From: Robertmurraya korlensis
Lineage (GTDB): Bacteria; Bacillota; Bacilli; Bacillales; Cytobacillaceae
Reading direction: 5' to 3'
Assembly (NCBI RefSeq): GCF_023715225.1
Contig: NZ_JAMBNS010000008.1
Coordinates: 124,001 to 188,000, forward strand
Length of the DNA stretch: 64,000 nt
The position numbers and the translations under genes are program-made. The number at the start of each line of letters is the position of its first letter. Within the stretch, counting starts at the first letter, position 1. The notes beneath the pieces were generated by a model. The model worked only from the letters and a program-made list of their open reading frames with translations. It did not search any database and was not told where the DNA came from. This document shows, piece after piece, positions 51,901 through 61,651 of the stretch.

Positions 51901-54900
51901 CAGTCTACTAGCCAATGGCATCGTGCTTACCTCACAAGGAATTCCTTTCCTCCATGCAGGGGAAGAAATGCTGAGAAGTAAATACGGTAACCACAATAGC
52001 TATAAGAGCCCAGACAGCATCAACCAAATTCGTTGGGAGCTGAAGGACCAATACAAGCCAGTGTTCGATTATTACCAAGGCTTGATCGAGCTACGTAAAG
52101 CGCACCCAGCGTTTAAAATGAACACAAAAGCAGCAATTGAGCAAAATCTGCAAGTGTATAAAACTGACGACAATATCGTCGCATTCCAGTTGAAAAACTA
52201 TGCGAACAACGATTCTTGGAAAAATATCGTCGTCATTTACAACGCTAACAACGCAGCAAAGGAAGTTAGCCTTCCAACCAGCACGTCCTGGAATGTGGTA
52301 GTCGACGACCAAGCAGCCGGTGTCGAAACGCTTCGCACGATCAATGGGTCAAACGTAACCATCGCTCCATTATCCATGATGGTGCTGTACGATGAGGCAG
52401 AAGGTGAATACACACCAACGGTCACAAGCATCGAAACGAGCACAACGAGCTTTGCAATCAACCCAGGCACAACGAAAACAATTACCGCTTACGTGAAAGA
52501 CCAAAAGGGCCGCATCATGCTCGACCAGAACATCACATGGACATCATCAAACCCAGAAGTAGCAACCGTCGATGGTGGGAAAGTCTCCTCTGTGAAAAAT
52601 GGGACAGCAACGATTGTTGCCGCAGTTGGGGATGTGAAGGTGGAAATTGAAGTGACGGTCGCCACACTCGCACCGAAGAGTATCACGATTTCAGGCGATA
52701 AATCCGTCTACGAAACCTACACAGCTCAACTATCGGCACTAGTCCGTGACCAGTTCAACCAAGAAATGCTTGGCGCAAAGGTTACTTGGACATCGTCTGA
52801 CGAAGCCATAGCGATTGTGGATGGAACGGGGAAGGTATCCGGCCTAAAGCCAGGAACCGCAACGATCAAAGCAAAAGCAGGTGACGCAGAAGCAACAATT
52901 GCTTTAACAGTAAAGAAAAACGTGAAACGCTATGTTCGCGTGAAATACGTGAGACCAGATAAGGACTTCACCTACTGGAATCTGTGGGTATGGAATACAG
53001 GCGTGAAGAACGACCAAATCGACTTTACGGAAATCAAAGGCGACACAGCGATTGCCAACATCGAAATCGCACCAACAACCGAATCCATCGGCTTCCTCAT
53101 CCGAAAAGGAACCGACTGGGCAACAGCAAAAATTTCACCGGACAGTGACGACCATGTCGTGAAAATTGACCGCGATGAAGTCATCACAAAGGTAACCGTG
53201 GTCACAGGTGTGGCAGGCCAAACTGTCGTACCAGCGGTCAAAGGGCCAGTTTTAGAAGATGGAAATGTGACGTTCTACTATCGTGATGAAGAGTTGTACC
53301 AAAACGATCTGATGCACACGATTGAAGATGTGAAGGTAAAGGTCGGAGCTCAGGAATACGTGATGACGTATGACGAGAAGAATGAGTATTTCTATTATAC
53401 GTTGAAAAATCTTGACCCAGGCACATACGAGTATAGCTTCCTTGTCACAAAGGATGGAAAAACAACTGAGGTGACCGACCCGAAAAACACCGTTGATGGC
53501 AAATCGGTGATTGTATATACCGTGCCAAAGGTGACAATAGAAGGTCAGGTCTCACCAGGAAAAATACAGCATAACGAAAATGCCGTATTAAAAATCAACG
53601 TGACAACCGAACAAGAGGTTACTTTTAAAGAAATGTACGTCGATTTAACGCCGCTTGGTGGAAAATCAAAGTTCATGATCGACCCGCAGCTTCAAGCGGT
53701 CACGATCGGAGTGAAGGATTCCGTTGCTGCAGGAATCAAGAATCTGACAGTAACAGCGGTGGACGAATTCGGAAACCGACACAACCAAACGGTACCAGTC
53801 GAAGTTGCACCACGAACGTACCAAGGAGATCTTGACTTTGATTGGGATGAAGCGCGAATTTACTTCATGCTCACCGACCGTTTTAAGGATGGAGACGCAA
53901 GCAATAACCCGGTTGGATACGATCCAAACCACAGTGAAGCGTACCATGGCGGGGACTTCCAAGGTATCATTGATAACTTGGATTACTTAGATGACTTAGG
54001 CATCAACACCATCTGGATTTCACCAATCGTTGATAATATCGACTTCAATAAAGGTGTCGATTTTAAGACGAGCCCAGGTCTAGAAGCCAAGCAATACGCG
54101 TACCATGGCTATTGGGCAAAGGACTTTATGTCTCTAGATGAAAGCCTAGGTGATATGGAAACCTTCAAAAAGCTCATCGAAAAAGCGCACGACAAAGGTA
54201 TCAAAATCATGGTGGACGTTGTGTTAAATCATGCGGGGTACGGTATGGATACCATCGAGCCAAACTGGCAAGGTCAAGCAGGCCTGCCAACGGCTGAGGA
54301 GCAAGCGGTGTTAAAGGATATGCTTCGTACCACAATGGAGGACCCAACTGTTCGTGGAGAACTAGACGGACTTCCTGACTTCAAAACCGAAGATCCAGCC
54401 GTTCGTGCAAAAATCATTGAATGGCAAACGGCTTGGTTGGAAAAAGCAAGAACGGACAGCGGAGAAACAATCGACTACTTCCGTGTGGACACCGTGAAGC
54501 ACGTCGAAGAAACCACATGGATGGCGTTCAAAAATGCGCTAACTGAAATCAGCCCGAGCTTCAAAATGATCGGTGAATATTGGGGTGCAAGCGTCACGAA
54601 TGACGGAGGCTACCTGCGTTCTGGACAATTGGACTCGTTGCTGGACTTTGATTTTAAAGAAAAAGCTAAGAACTTTGTGAACGGTGATATTAGCGGGGTG
54701 GAGTCGTATTTAGTGGAGCGTGATGCTCGCATTGACAACACAGGTACTCTTGGACAATTCTTAAGCTCACATGACCAGGACGGCTTCTTGTCTGAGTATG
54801 TGGGAGGAGATGTGGGCAAGCTGATGGTCGCTGCCGCCCTTCAAATTACGTCCAAAGGTCAGCCAGTGATTTACTACGGAGAAGAGCTAGGGAACTCCGG

Positions 54901-56323
54901 CAAATCCAGCTGGGAATCTAGCAATGGTGTCGTATCAGCATTTGCACAAAACCGTGACTCCATGCCATGGGAAAAGCTTGAAAGCGGAGACGAAACAACG
55001 GTTAAGCTGCATGATCACTATACGAAACTACTAAATATTCGTGGTGATTACTCGAAGATTTTCTCAAAGGGTACCCGAATGATGGTAGCTGGCGGAAACG
55101 CAGAGAAGTACTCCATCACGAAGCGTGAGTACCTTGGAAAGAAAATCTATGTTGGATTGAACACAGTAACAGAAGCGAAGAAGGTCACGTTTGCCGTGGA
55201 CTTTGAGCCGGGCACGGTGCTTGTAGATGAGTATAGTGGAGTGAGCTATACGGTTTCTGGCACGAAGGAAGTAGCTGTGGATCTGGCATCTCGTGATGCG
55301 GGAGGAACGTTTGTATTAGCGGCTGCGAATTCTACTGGTGAGCCGGGGGATGGCGAAGATCCTGGCGATCCGGACGATGGTGAAAATCCAGGTAACCCAG
55401 GTAATGGCGGGAATAACCCGGGAACACCGGGTAACCCAGGTAACGGAGGCAATAATCCAGGAACACCGGGCAATCCAGGAAATGGCGGCAATAATCCAGG
55501 AACACCGGGTAACCCAGGTAACGGAGGCAATAATCCAGGAACGCCGAGCAATCCAGGCAGTGGTGGAAACAATCCGGGGACACCAAATAACCCAGGTAAT
55601 CCTACGGTACCTGGCAATCCCGGAAAACCAAGTAATCCTGAAACCACAGAACAAAGCAACGTAATTATAAAACCAACCGTCAAAAATGGAGTAGCAACCA
55701 TCACAGATGCTGATGTAGCAAAAATGGTTCAAAACGGCACATTAACGGTGGAGGTTCGTAACGATTCAGTAGAATTAAGCTTAACCGCAGCTCAAATTAA
55801 AGTGCTAAAAGAAAAGGGTGCGAAGATTGTTCTTTCTAATAGCAAAGCAACATTAACCATTCTAGCTTCTATTTTGCCAAATGGTGCAGTGAAAATAGAG
55901 ATGAAGCGTATGAAGGATATGGATGATGCAATCAGTGCGGTCTATGATTTCAATATTTACGATGAAAAGGGCAAGAAGGTCTCACGTTTTAGCGAAGCCA
56001 TTACGGTAACCTTCAATGTGGGAGCACAGGCAAACGGAAGTAGTCTGGATGTGTATTTTTATAATGAAAAAACGAAGAGGTGGGAGCTTGTTCCTGGCGC
56101 TGAATACAAAAATGGAAAAGTAAGTGTTCCAACCACACACTTTACGACTTTCGCAGTCTTTAAGAAGGATATGTCGAAGGTAACAACAGCACCTTTAGCA
56201 GGAAAAATATTACCAAATACAGCAACAAACTTCTATAACATCCTATTGTTAGGATTTGCATTCCTCTTTATGGGATTGACCCTGTTTGGTGTGAACAGAA
56301 GAGATAGATTAAGAAGGAATTAG
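48953..56323 (+). CDS. Cell-wall-anchored amylopullulanase (two GH13 domains, LPNTA signal)
   Basis: 2456 residues. Signal peptide (cleavage after RANA, about 33), two CBM48/E-set modules (about 37-225), CBM41 (about 310-405), pullulanase GH13_14 (about 500-1150: [30 protein letters not shown] nucleophile, YGEPWTGG acid/base, [10 protein letters not shown]), two Ig-like Big_2 domains (about 1150-1322), a second CBM41 (about 1324-1420), and alpha-amylase GH13 (about 1625-2120: [35 protein letters not shown]). A Pro/Gly/Asn linker (about 2128-2230) leads to LPNTA (2420-2424), a membrane helix and RRDRLRRN. It degrades starch and pullulan at the surface. The start is TTG after AGGAGG. Confidence 0.95.
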   Translation: MSRKNMRAFSIVMVIALLLQLVSGSGLYTRANAETTPASPIIHEDNSVTFNYVSKGETAVYVLGSFNSWSTETATPMTESNGVFTATIPALQAGDYQYKFLLNNKSWDQSTADPLNTNPKAGDNSTFRIGPPPATASSPIINDNGTVTFQYLGQADRVRVAGSFTSWADNAKEMTKNAEGVWQLTTELAPGTYEYKFILGDSNWITDPSNPNQANGNSVVHAPGLIINAPATTKKGQSVTLSAKALNEKGEQSDVTPQWSLKDGRDGITLSNNSLTIADTYSVQPNDSITVQASLDGKKAEKTIQILSTSYSYTINYYRFDGAQNNWDMWIWEDGKDGAAYPFTTTKDGFAQATYEFSSKSINIITRPGNWTTQDVTRKIEIKDGDSVEVWLTQDQTEVSYTKPDLTAAIQAALMDAKNSITVSVNKKLTDDTIFTLTDVEANKDIATTSTKLSDTKVKLTITDPSQIDVRKQYQVNATGYQPTKVTMRNVLNDDQFYYDGKDLGYTYSPTQTTFKLWAPTAQKVSVAIYNDQGTYEGAFVTDNTNGTETLMTRAANGVWSHTLTGDQNGKYYMYKVEFADGTTNYAVDPYARSTSPNGQRTAIINLDDTNPAGFNPESKPAYVSPTDAILYELHVRDFSIDENSGMTNKGKYKAFTESNTTGPNGVKTGLDSLKELGVTHVHLLPVYDFGSVNERTVNDPSSTDPKFNWGYDPIHFNVPEGSYATDPADPTSRVTEFKEMVQAMHNKGIRVVMDVVYNHTYIPEATQLSGGSPFDKIVPGYYYRTDDAGKITNGSGTGNEVASERPMVRKYIKDSVKYWATEYGVDGFRFDLMGLIDRQTMSELTKELKEEVDPSILVYGEPWTGGSTSLDASLQNFKGTQKDQGYAVFNDNIRGAIKGGSDDASTGFATGATGREADVAQGVIGSITDFTNRPSESINYVTAHDNLNLWDKMMKVAHQDITTNPHAIITEDNALQNEWVKRSLLANGIVLTSQGIPFLHAGEEMLRSKYGNHNSYKSPDSINQIRWELKDQYKPVFDYYQGLIELRKAHPAFKMNTKAAIEQNLQVYKTDDNIVAFQLKNYANNDSWKNIVVIYNANNAAKEVSLPTSTSWNVVVDDQAAGVETLRTINGSNVTIAPLSMMVLYDEAEGEYTPTVTSIETSTTSFAINPGTTKTITAYVKDQKGRIMLDQNITWTSSNPEVATVDGGKVSSVKNGTATIVAAVGDVKVEIEVTVATLAPKSITISGDKSVYETYTAQLSALVRDQFNQEMLGAKVTWTSSDEAIAIVDGTGKVSGLKPGTATIKAKAGDAEATIALTVKKNVKRYVRVKYVRPDKDFTYWNLWVWNTGVKNDQIDFTEIKGDTAIANIEIAPTTESIGFLIRKGTDWATAKISPDSDDHVVKIDRDEVITKVTVVTGVAGQTVVPAVKGPVLEDGNVTFYYRDEELYQNDLMHTIEDVKVKVGAQEYVMTYDEKNEYFYYTLKNLDPGTYEYSFLVTKDGKTTEVTDPKNTVDGKSVIVYTVPKVTIEGQVSPGKIQHNENAVLKINVTTEQEVTFKEMYVDLTPLGGKSKFMIDPQLQAVTIGVKDSVAAGIKNLTVTAVDEFGNRHNQTVPVEVAPRTYQGDLDFDWDEARIYFMLTDRFKDGDASNNPVGYDPNHSEAYHGGDFQGIIDNLDYLDDLGINTIWISPIVDNIDFNKGVDFKTSPGLEAKQYAYHGYWAKDFMSLDESLGDMETFKKLIEKAHDKGIKIMVDVVLNHAGYGMDTIEPNWQGQAGLPTAEEQAVLKDMLRTTMEDPTVRGELDGLPDFKTEDPAVRAKIIEWQTAWLEKARTDSGETIDYFRVDTVKHVEETTWMAFKNALTEISPSFKMIGEYWGASVTNDGGYLRSGQLDSLLDFDFKEKAKNFVNGDISGVESYLVERDARIDNTGTLGQFLSSHDQDGFLSEYVGGDVGKLMVAAALQITSKGQPVIYYGEELGNSGKSSWESSNGVVSAFAQNRDSMPWEKLESGDETTVKLHDHYTKLLNIRGDYSKIFSKGTRMMVAGGNAEKYSITKREYLGKKIYVGLNTVTEAKKVTFAVDFEPGTVLVDEYSGVSYTVSGTKEVAVDLASRDAGGTFVLAAANSTGEPGDGEDPGDPDDGENPGNPGNGGNNPGTPGNPGNGGNNPGTPGNPGNGGNNPGTPGNPGNGGNNPGTPSNPGSGGNNPGTPNNPGNPTVPGNPGKPSNPETTEQSNVIIKPTVKNGVATITDADVAKMVQNGTLTVEVRNDSVELSLTAAQIKVLKEKGAKIVLSNSKATLTILASILPNGAVKIEMKRMKDMDDAISAVYDFNIYDEKGKKVSRFSEAITVTFNVGAQANGSSLDVYFYNEKTKRWELVPGAEYKNGKVSVPTTHFTTFAVFKKDMSKVTTAPLAGKILPNTATNFYNILLLGFAFLFMGLTLFGVNRRDRLRRN
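55391..55585 (+). repeat. Five 39-bp tandem units in the amylopullulanase linker
   Basis: Units begin at 55391, 55430, 55469, 55508 and 55547 and encode [13 protein letters not shown]-like 13-mers. This wall-spanning linker can change in copy number by slippage. Confidence 0.85.
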
Positions 56324-56334
56324 AATGATTGAGG

Positions 56335-56368
56335 AAGGGAGTCTCTCAGAGTTGAGGGATTCCCTTTT
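56335..56368 (+). terminator. Terminator after the amylopullulanase gene
   Basis: AAGGGAGTCTCTCA / TGAGGGATTCCCTT is a long stem with two mismatches, followed by TTTT. Confidence 0.8.
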
Positions 56369-56370
56369 CA

Positions 56371-56655
56371 CTAGGAACCTAGTTTGGAACGGAATATGGA
56401 TAATACAACGAGGTTTACCAATGATATCAAAGCTATTGCAATACAATAGTATATAACACCAAGACCTTGACTAATTCCATCCGTTTCAGTTAAAAACCAC
56501 CAGACACTAGCAATTCCTAAAATAACGATATTGGTGAAAACCGAGAGCATAACAGGTCTCCGTAGATTAGTTGAATTCTTTAATGAGAAGCGGCCAATCA
56601 GTAACGATAAGACTAGGGAGAAGAGCATAAATGCAAAAAATAATACTAGCTTCAT
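56371..56655 (-). CDS. Small membrane protein (unknown function)
   Basis: 94 residues with three likely transmembrane segments (KLVLFFAFMLFSLVLSLLIG, VFTNIVILGIASVWWFL, VIYYCIAIALISLVNLVVLS). No family recognised. The start at 56655 follows GGAGG about 8 nt upstream on the minus strand; the frame is open to 56694. It is convergent with the amylopullulanase and divergent from the sortase. Confidence 0.55.
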   Translation of the reverse strand: MKLVLFFAFMLFSLVLSLLIGRFSLKNSTNLRRPVMLSVFTNIVILGIASVWWFLTETDGISQGLGVIYYCIAIALISLVNLVVLSIFRSKLGS

Positions 56656-56730
56656 TAAGTTTTCCTCCATCTTTTTTCTATAAGTATATAACAAATTTTA
56701 ACAGAAAATTTTATAAACATTACTATAATT

Positions 56731-57318
56731 ATGAGGAGAGGAGGACTGGTCCAGATTAAGTACATTATCTATTTTTTCATTTTCTTAGGGTTGGGGATTA
56801 TTGGTTATGCCGGTTATCAGATTCTTCATTCGAATATACAAGCAGAGAAATCATTGAAGGAAGCAAAAGGGAAAGTGGAAGTGCAGGATGACCATGAGGA
56901 TGAATCAGATTTTGAGCCAGTGGTTGGGGAAGTGGTGGGATTGCTTTCTCTTCCAAAAGTAGAATCAGAGTTAGCGATTGTGGAAGGAACGGATCCAGAC
57001 GAACTCGCGAAAGGTGTTGGCCATTACAAAGGTTCATTTTTTCCAGGGCAGGGTGGACAAATTGTGTTATCCGGGCATCGTGATACCGTTTTTAAAAGGG
57101 TAGGGGAGCTTGTACTTGGTGATGAGCTTGTGATGAAGATGCCTTATGGAGAAGCTTCGTATGAGATTGTAAATACAAAGATTGTTAATGCAGATGATAC
57201 GAGTATAATAACCTTGCAAAATCAGGAAGAGGAGCTGATTCTTACGACCTGTTATCCGTTTGGGTATGTGGGTGATGCTAAGGAGAGGTATATTATTTAT
57301 GCGAAGGCAAAAAACTAA
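56731..57318 (+). CDS. Class D sortase
   Basis: 195 residues as opened from ATG 56731: an N-terminal membrane helix (about 10-28), acidic stretch, then the sortase barrel with LSLPKVESELAIVEGTDPDELAKG, catalytic His in VLSGHRDTVF, Cys174 in LILTTCYPFG, and a C-terminal Arg in KERYIIYA. Sortases cut LPxT-type signals and join the protein to the wall. Class D enzymes such as B. anthracis SrtC accept LPNTA, the motif of the upstream amylopullulanase. The start is uncertain: ATG 56731 has no ribosome site and lies 2 bp after a TATAAT (56724-56729), whereas GAGGAGAGGAGG (56733-56744) points to a non-ATG start, perhaps ATT 56755. Confidence 0.85.
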   Translation: MRRGGLVQIKYIIYFFIFLGLGIIGYAGYQILHSNIQAEKSLKEAKGKVEVQDDHEDESDFEPVVGEVVGLLSLPKVESELAIVEGTDPDELAKGVGHYKGSFFPGQGGQIVLSGHRDTVFKRVGELVLGDELVMKMPYGEASYEIVNTKIVNADDTSIITLQNQEEELILTTCYPFGYVGDAKERYIIYAKAKN

Positions 57319-57348
57319 AAGGTTGGTGCTAAAGGCAGCCAACCTTTT
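57317..57348 (+). terminator. Terminator after the sortase gene
   Basis: The stem AAAAGGTTGG / CCAACCTTTT with inner TGC/GCA pairing. Confidence 0.8.
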
Positions 57349-57394
57349 ATGTACTTTTTTACGTAAGGTTTAGGTTTATAAAAAACAAATATAA

Positions 57395-58006
57395 TTATTT
57401 AATGATTGTAAAAAAAGATCCTGTAAGAACCGAACCACCAGAGTATTCAAAATCTACCGTTTCCTTAGTGCCGATGTTTCCAGAAACGGTCACTTTGTTG
57501 TAATCTTTATAGGTGGATCTGGCAAGCTGTAGATATTCATCGAACCCGATTTCAATGTTTTTATCCACTGACTTATGATAGGAATAATCACCTGAATTAA
57601 ATGACCAGGTAAGATTTACAGCTTCTTCACCTGCTGCGGTTTCAATAGGGTAGTAGTATTTCCCCTTCTTATCATATACCCATTTCACATGAGTCATACT
57701 TACTGCTTGATTTACCGATACTGTCCCTTTTTTCGTGTCAAAAACGACTTCGGATTTTGGAATAATAGCTTGACCATAAGTATACTCATCTTTCTCAAAA
57801 TTGTACTTTTCTAAATACAAAATATATTGATCTTTGTTTTCATAATCAGTTGTTAGATTTACAAAGGTGTCAGTTGTCCCTTCGCCACCGTAAAACATGG
57901 CTGCGTTAATTGATGCTTTTTGTACAGGAGAATTACTTTGAGCCATTGCTGGTCCAGCAATTAACATGAATAAAATGGTAAATAGTAACACTTTAAACTT
58001 TTTCAA
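57395..58006 (-). CDS. Secreted protein of unknown function
   Basis: 203 residues. A signal peptide (MKKFKVLLFTILFMLIAGPA then MAQS) with cleavage after AMA. The mature part is beta-rich with many Tyr and Thr, no Cys and no recognised motif. The start is TTG 58006 after GGAGGTG; GTG 58015 overlaps that site. It is convergent with the sortase but carries no LPxT signal. Confidence 0.6.
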   Translation of the reverse strand: MKKFKVLLFTILFMLIAGPAMAQSNSPVQKASINAAMFYGGEGTTDTFVNLTTDYENKDQYILYLEKYNFEKDEYTYGQAIIPKSEVVFDTKKGTVSVNQAVSMTHVKWVYDKKGKYYYPIETAAGEEAVNLTWSFNSGDYSYHKSVDKNIEIGFDEYLQLARSTYKDYNKVTVSGNIGTKETVDFEYSGGSVLTGSFFTIIK

Positions 58007-58118
58007 TGAATACACCTCCAGATTATGGAAACCTAAACCTGTATTCTATTGTACTTTATTTGGGACAAGATGTACGTAATAAAGGTTCGACAAATTCCTG
58101 CAAAAAACTATAGTCATA

Positions 58119-59570
58119 TTAATAGATTGGTATATAAGGTCTTTCAACAACACCAGTCTCTGCATTAATATAAACCCCATTTTCTTCCCCTTCAAATACA
58201 TAAACAAGAACGTAATCGGCAGTTACGGCAGAATATATGATGCCTTTTCCAACCGCGTTCCCTTTTTTACCCGAAATTTGTTCAGCCTTGTTTTCCATTT
58301 CTTCTTGAGAAAGCTTTTCCTCATAATTCTTTGTGAAAAACTCTTTCGATAATAATGATGTCTTCGCTGATAACATAAAAAATTGGCCAGTATCTGCATC
58401 AAATTCAATCACAAATGGTTCTGATATCGGAAAATACATTTTATATTCTCCTGCAATAGGAGTGAACCAAAATCTAGATGACTGACCATCATTTACAGGC
58501 CTTAGTTCAAAATTGGCAGTCTCCCCATAAAGAGACTTAAGCATGTTATTAGCCTCTTCTGTTAATTCTTCGGTATTCTTTGACTTTTGACCCATTAATT
58601 TGTTTGTGTTATTTGTAGCAAAAGAAATAGCGCCTGAATATCCGTTAATTACTCCACTTATTTCAGTTTTTCCATCTTCTAGGTCAAAATTATAATCACT
58701 TTCATTTTCATTTAGATTTTTCTCCAACTGAATGTTGCTATCCTGGGCATTGAATGCGGATGTTATAATCTCCTTTAGTTCATTCTCATTTAACAGCTCC
58801 ATCTCCGAAGGAAGTTTGTGGTAACTGTTATAAAAATAAGCTAGTTCTTCTATTTGGTTAATGGGGCTAGCAATTCCTTCAACATCCAAGATTTCAAAAT
58901 ACGAACTGTAGCCATGGTGAAAATCCGTATATTCCTCTTGGACACGTTTAAAAAGAGTATTTGTATACCTTTGTAAGAGTTCAATGGCCTCACGGTCTGT
59001 TTCATCCTCTAATCCTTGGTTTTTTCGTTCCCTAAGGATTGCAGCCATTTCATCTAACGCTTGAGTGTTCACAATAAAGTGGTAGGAGCTATTAGCAAAT
59101 CGGATGCGTTCTAACCAACCCAATTCATTACCCAAGTCAATGATATCGTCCATTTGATAAGAAAGCAGCTCTCTATTGGTGTCGATCTCGTATGGGTTTT
59201 TAGCGATAATATTTAGTGATTCACTGTATAGATACATCCCGTTCATTAAGGTAGCTATTTTCTCTCGGTTAGCAGCATACTGGTTAATAGCAGTCACAAT
59301 AATGACGGCTGCAAGAAGACCAGCAACTAATTTCATTCTTCGTAATCGAAAACTTAATCGAATACGGTCATCCAAATCCTTACTTGGTGTTTGTTCATTT
59401 TCTTCGTAAAAAGGGGATACGTCAGAAAAACCTGTTCCTTCTTGATACAATCTCCTGCAATTACTGCAAAACCTTAAGTGTTCCTCTATTGCACGACAGT
59501 TCTCCTGTTTTAACTCATTTTCTACATATAACGGATACAAATCCTCTACAAGACTACAATTTAGTTTCAT
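58119..59570 (-). CDS. Transmembrane anti-sigma factor with large sensor domain
   Basis: 483 residues. The N-terminal zinc-finger anti-sigma domain has EEHLRFCSNCRRLY (HxxxCxxC, about 30-40), one membrane helix (about 80-97, LVAGLLAAVIIVTAI), and a large outside domain of about 385 residues whose end (EPFVIEFDADTGQFFMLSAK ... GVYINAETGVVERPY) resembles PepSY/YpeB repeats. It holds the ECF sigma factor inactive until an envelope signal. It overlaps the sigma gene by 4 bp (ATGA). Confidence 0.82.
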   Translation of the reverse strand: MKLNCSLVEDLYPLYVENELKQENCRAIEEHLRFCSNCRRLYQEGTGFSDVSPFYEENEQTPSKDLDDRIRLSFRLRRMKLVAGLLAAVIIVTAINQYAANREKIATLMNGMYLYSESLNIIAKNPYEIDTNRELLSYQMDDIIDLGNELGWLERIRFANSSYHFIVNTQALDEMAAILRERKNQGLEDETDREAIELLQRYTNTLFKRVQEEYTDFHHGYSSYFEILDVEGIASPINQIEELAYFYNSYHKLPSEMELLNENELKEIITSAFNAQDSNIQLEKNLNENESDYNFDLEDGKTEISGVINGYSGAISFATNNTNKLMGQKSKNTEELTEEANNMLKSLYGETANFELRPVNDGQSSRFWFTPIAGEYKMYFPISEPFVIEFDADTGQFFMLSAKTSLLSKEFFTKNYEEKLSQEEMENKAEQISGKKGNAVGKGIIYSAVTADYVLVYVFEGEENGVYINAETGVVERPYIPIY

Positions 59571-60058
59571 CGTCCTTCCGCCTCTCCTTCCAGATAATAT
59601 TCCATGAATTTCTTTTTTGCCCGATAGATTCCTACCTTGATGTTCCCTTCAGTCTGATTTAGAATATATGCCATATCATTTATTGAAAAACCTTGATCTC
59701 TAAGAGCCAATAGGGAGCGTTCTTTTTCAGAAAGTCTTTGAAAGGTTTGCTTCACTATTATCACTACGTCCATATTATGAGTTGTATCACTTGCTGGAGG
59801 TTCACCAGACTCTGGATAGGGAATCTCATTCTGTCTGGCTAATCTCATCGCTTCATTTATGTATGTATTTCTAGCAATCTTAAAAAGCCATGTTTTAAGG
59901 GAGGACTCACCACGAAACCGCGCATATCCCTTGAAAGCCTTAATAAATGTATCATGTGTTAGTTCTTCAGCAATGGAGCGATTTCGACACATATTGTTGA
60001 GATAGCGGAAAATGGGTTCTTTGTATGCCTGATACAGCTCTTCAAGCGGATCTGTCAT
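59567..60058 (-). CDS. ECF-type RNA polymerase sigma factor
   Basis: 163 residues with only sigma regions 2 and 4: LYQAYKEPIFRYLNNMCRNR, ELTHDTFIKAFKGYARFRGE (region 2.2-2.3), SSLKTWLFKIARNTYIN, and EKERSLLALRDQGFSINDMA / YILNQTEGNIKVGIYRAKKKF (region 4 HTH). It is upstream of and overlaps its anti-sigma gene. The start at 60058 follows GGGAGGAG; the frame is open 10 codons further but without a site. Confidence 0.9.
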   Translation of the reverse strand: MTDPLEELYQAYKEPIFRYLNNMCRNRSIAEELTHDTFIKAFKGYARFRGESSLKTWLFKIARNTYINEAMRLARQNEIPYPESGEPPASDTTHNMDVVIIVKQTFQRLSEKERSLLALRDQGFSINDMAYILNQTEGNIKVGIYRAKKKFMEYYLEGEAEGR

Positions 60059-60081
60059 GTTTCTCTCTCCTCCCATTGGTA

Positions 60082-60109
60082 ATGACAAACGAAAATGGAA
60101 AAGGTTACA
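60082..60109 (-). promoter_or_regulatory. Possible autoregulatory ECF promoter
   Basis: On the minus strand TGTAAC, 16 bp, TGTCAT. AAC in the -35 and GTC in the -10 are the usual ECF features, and it lies directly before the sigma gene. Only a moderate match. Confidence 0.35.
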
Positions 60110-60151
60110 AAAAGATCATAATCTTTCTTTTAGTTTTTTAAAATTAAAATA

Positions 60152-60178
60152 TAAAAAGAACCACACAAATGTGTGGTT
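60152..60178 (-). terminator. Terminator after the PH-domain protein gene
   Basis: AACCACACA / TGTGTGGTT stem followed on the minus strand by CTTTTT. Confidence 0.75.
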
Positions 60179-60193
60179 GCTAGCAATAACTTA

Positions 60194-60808
60194 CTAATTA
60201 TTGATATACTTCTCAAACACATCACCAAAGTCCTTCTCATGGTACTGCTCACGAATAGACGTTAGCCAGTTGAAGCCAAATTCAGTAAGCTCTTTATATT
60301 GTTGAGAAAGCTTTAATTCCTCTGTGCGAGAGTTTTGAAGAATTGCAACAGCCTTCTCTAGACTTTCGTTCGCCAAGCTAGTAACAACTGAATTCTCATA
60401 AGTAGTCTCGGAGATTCGTAGCAACGCCTTATACAGATCCTTCAGCTTTTCCATTTGATCCTTTTGAACATCAATATCAAATTGAACATCCCCCAAGCGG
60501 AATTTTATCTCCACATCCATGTCAAGCTTTCCGGCCGTTTCCAATGTTACATTTGAAATCTTGTGCTGAGAATAGGGATAACGATACAAAGTACGTTTAG
60601 AGGATGCAGCACTTTGACCATCAACATGAATCAATGCCAAATTCGTAAAGCAATATTCATCTGCCTTTGTCTTGATCAAAAAGTATATTTTTTCATTGTC
60701 TTCGTGCATCACATAATCGTCAGCGTCCGTCTTATCAAAGTCTCTTGGATCAATAATTTTTCCAATATCCGATAAACCCAAAGCATCAGCAGCAATTTTT
60801 TTAAACAA
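60194..60808 (-). CDS. Bacterial PH-domain protein (YvbH-like)
   Basis: About 204 residues. FKKIAADALGLSDIGKIIDP and DADDYVMHEDNEKIYFLIKT with YCFTNLALIHVDG are the N-terminal bacterial PH domain; LSQQYKELTEFGFNWL is in the C-terminal oligomerisation region known from YvbH. It is soluble with no signal. The role is unknown. Start: TTG 60808 fits GGGAG spacing and the usual MFKKIA start; ATG 60814 and 60817 are in frame and nearer to that site. Confidence 0.78.
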   Translation of the reverse strand: MFKKIAADALGLSDIGKIIDPRDFDKTDADDYVMHEDNEKIYFLIKTKADEYCFTNLALIHVDGQSAASSKRTLYRYPYSQHKISNVTLETAGKLDMDVEIKFRLGDVQFDIDVQKDQMEKLKDLYKALLRISETTYENSVVTSLANESLEKAVAILQNSRTEELKLSQQYKELTEFGFNWLTSIREQYHEKDFGDVFEKYINN

Positions 60809-60898
60809 CTCCATCATCTCCCTGGAAAATATGTACTATTCCATTTTAATTCCAAATGGAGAATTTATGAATACTTTTTAAGGTAATTATCAATAGCA

Positions 60899-60923
60899 AA
60901 GCCAGACTCTAAGAGTCCGGCTT
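60899..60923 (-). terminator. Terminator after the small membrane protein gene
   Basis: AAGCCAGACTCT / AGAGTCCGGCTT stem with one mismatch; only a short T-run on the minus strand. Confidence 0.65.
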
Positions 60924-60928
60924 AATAA

Positions 60929-61123
60929 TTAATATTTCTTTTTCCCTGCCAAGAACATAAGGCCATGATAGATAAGAGCTAAAGCAAAAATGAGGACAGT
61001 TAAAACTCCAATGCCGTCAATTAGTGGATTAAGCGGCGCTAAGAAACCGCTTACAGGAACGCGTAATAGTCCAAAACCAGCAAGCATAGCAGCTAAGAAT
61101 AATAAAGGATAACTATTCAACAT
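60929..61123 (-). CDS. Small membrane protein (64 aa)
   Basis: Two hydrophobic stretches (YPLLFLAAMLAGFGLL and IGVLTVLIFALALIYHGLMFL) and a basic end AGKKKY, so two helices with the C terminus inside. AAAGGAGGG lies 5 nt before ATG 61123. No family is recognised, but its own ribosome site and terminator make it a convincing gene. Confidence 0.65.
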   Translation of the reverse strand: MLNSYPLLFLAAMLAGFGLLRVPVSGFLAPLNPLIDGIGVLTVLIFALALIYHGLMFLAGKKKY

Positions 61124-61251
61124 AAATCCCTCCTTTCAATAGTATGTATATTCATGTAGTGGGACATATGTTAAAGAAGTTCACAAAATTTTGCTGAAAA
61201 GGTGGAATATATACAGGCTAACTGGCATAGTGGCAAATCCTAAATGGTTCA

Positions 61252-61365
61252 TTATTCTGAGGTATGACTTGTAGACATTGCCTGTGACCGAAAGCTAATG
61301 GCTTTTAAAATAAAGATTTTGTCCTGAGCAGTAAGCATCTTCCAGCTTTTGACCTTAATCTTCAC
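61252..61365 (-). CDS. Candidate small peptide gene (37 aa)
   Basis: GTG at 61365 with AAAGGAGTGG about 7 nt upstream opens 37 codons, reading MKIKVKSWKMLTAQDKIFIL, then KAISFRSQAMSTSHTSE. It is basic at the N terminus with a short hydrophobic middle and a polar tail. Exported regulator peptides look somewhat like this, but no receptor is adjacent. It may also be a chance ORF. Confidence 0.35.
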   Translation of the reverse strand: MKIKVKSWKMLTAQDKIFILKAISFRSQAMSTSHTSE

Positions 61366-61595
61366 AAGACCACTCCTTTGTATTTGTCACTTCAACCTAG
61401 GTATCAAGTACTGTTTATTTACCACCACCTAAATCTAAATAAACAACAAAAACTTCAACAAAGTTTGACAAATTGGCAAAAAAACAGCATCAGTCAGTAA
61501 AAGACTGATATTTGTTGGGCACTATTCACGAATCTCAAAATTTCTTCAAAACAGCCTCTCCTAGTGCATACAAGCTATCAATGGTTTTAATAAAT
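61366..61595. other. Intergenic region, AT-rich
   Basis: Nothing further supported; it contains a weak inverted repeat around 61489-61511 (CATCAGTCAGTAAAAGACTG) and lies between the candidate peptide and the amidase terminator. Confidence 0.3.
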
Positions 61596-61630
61596 GAAAA
61601 GAGACTAGAAACCTTTTGTTTCTAGTCTAG
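61596..61630 (-). terminator. Terminator after the ChW amidase gene
   Basis: AGACTAGAAAC / GTTTCTAGTCT is a perfect 11-bp stem; CTCTTTTC follows on the minus strand. Confidence 0.8.
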
Positions 61631-61651
61631 ACACATGAATATTTATACACC

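Noticed and set aside
55246-55732. Long reverse-strand ORFs rich in Pro, Gly, Trp and Leu opposite the amylopullulanase linker
   Set aside because: They are mirror frames of the 39-bp tandem repeats, with no ribosome site, and the sense frame is clearly coding.
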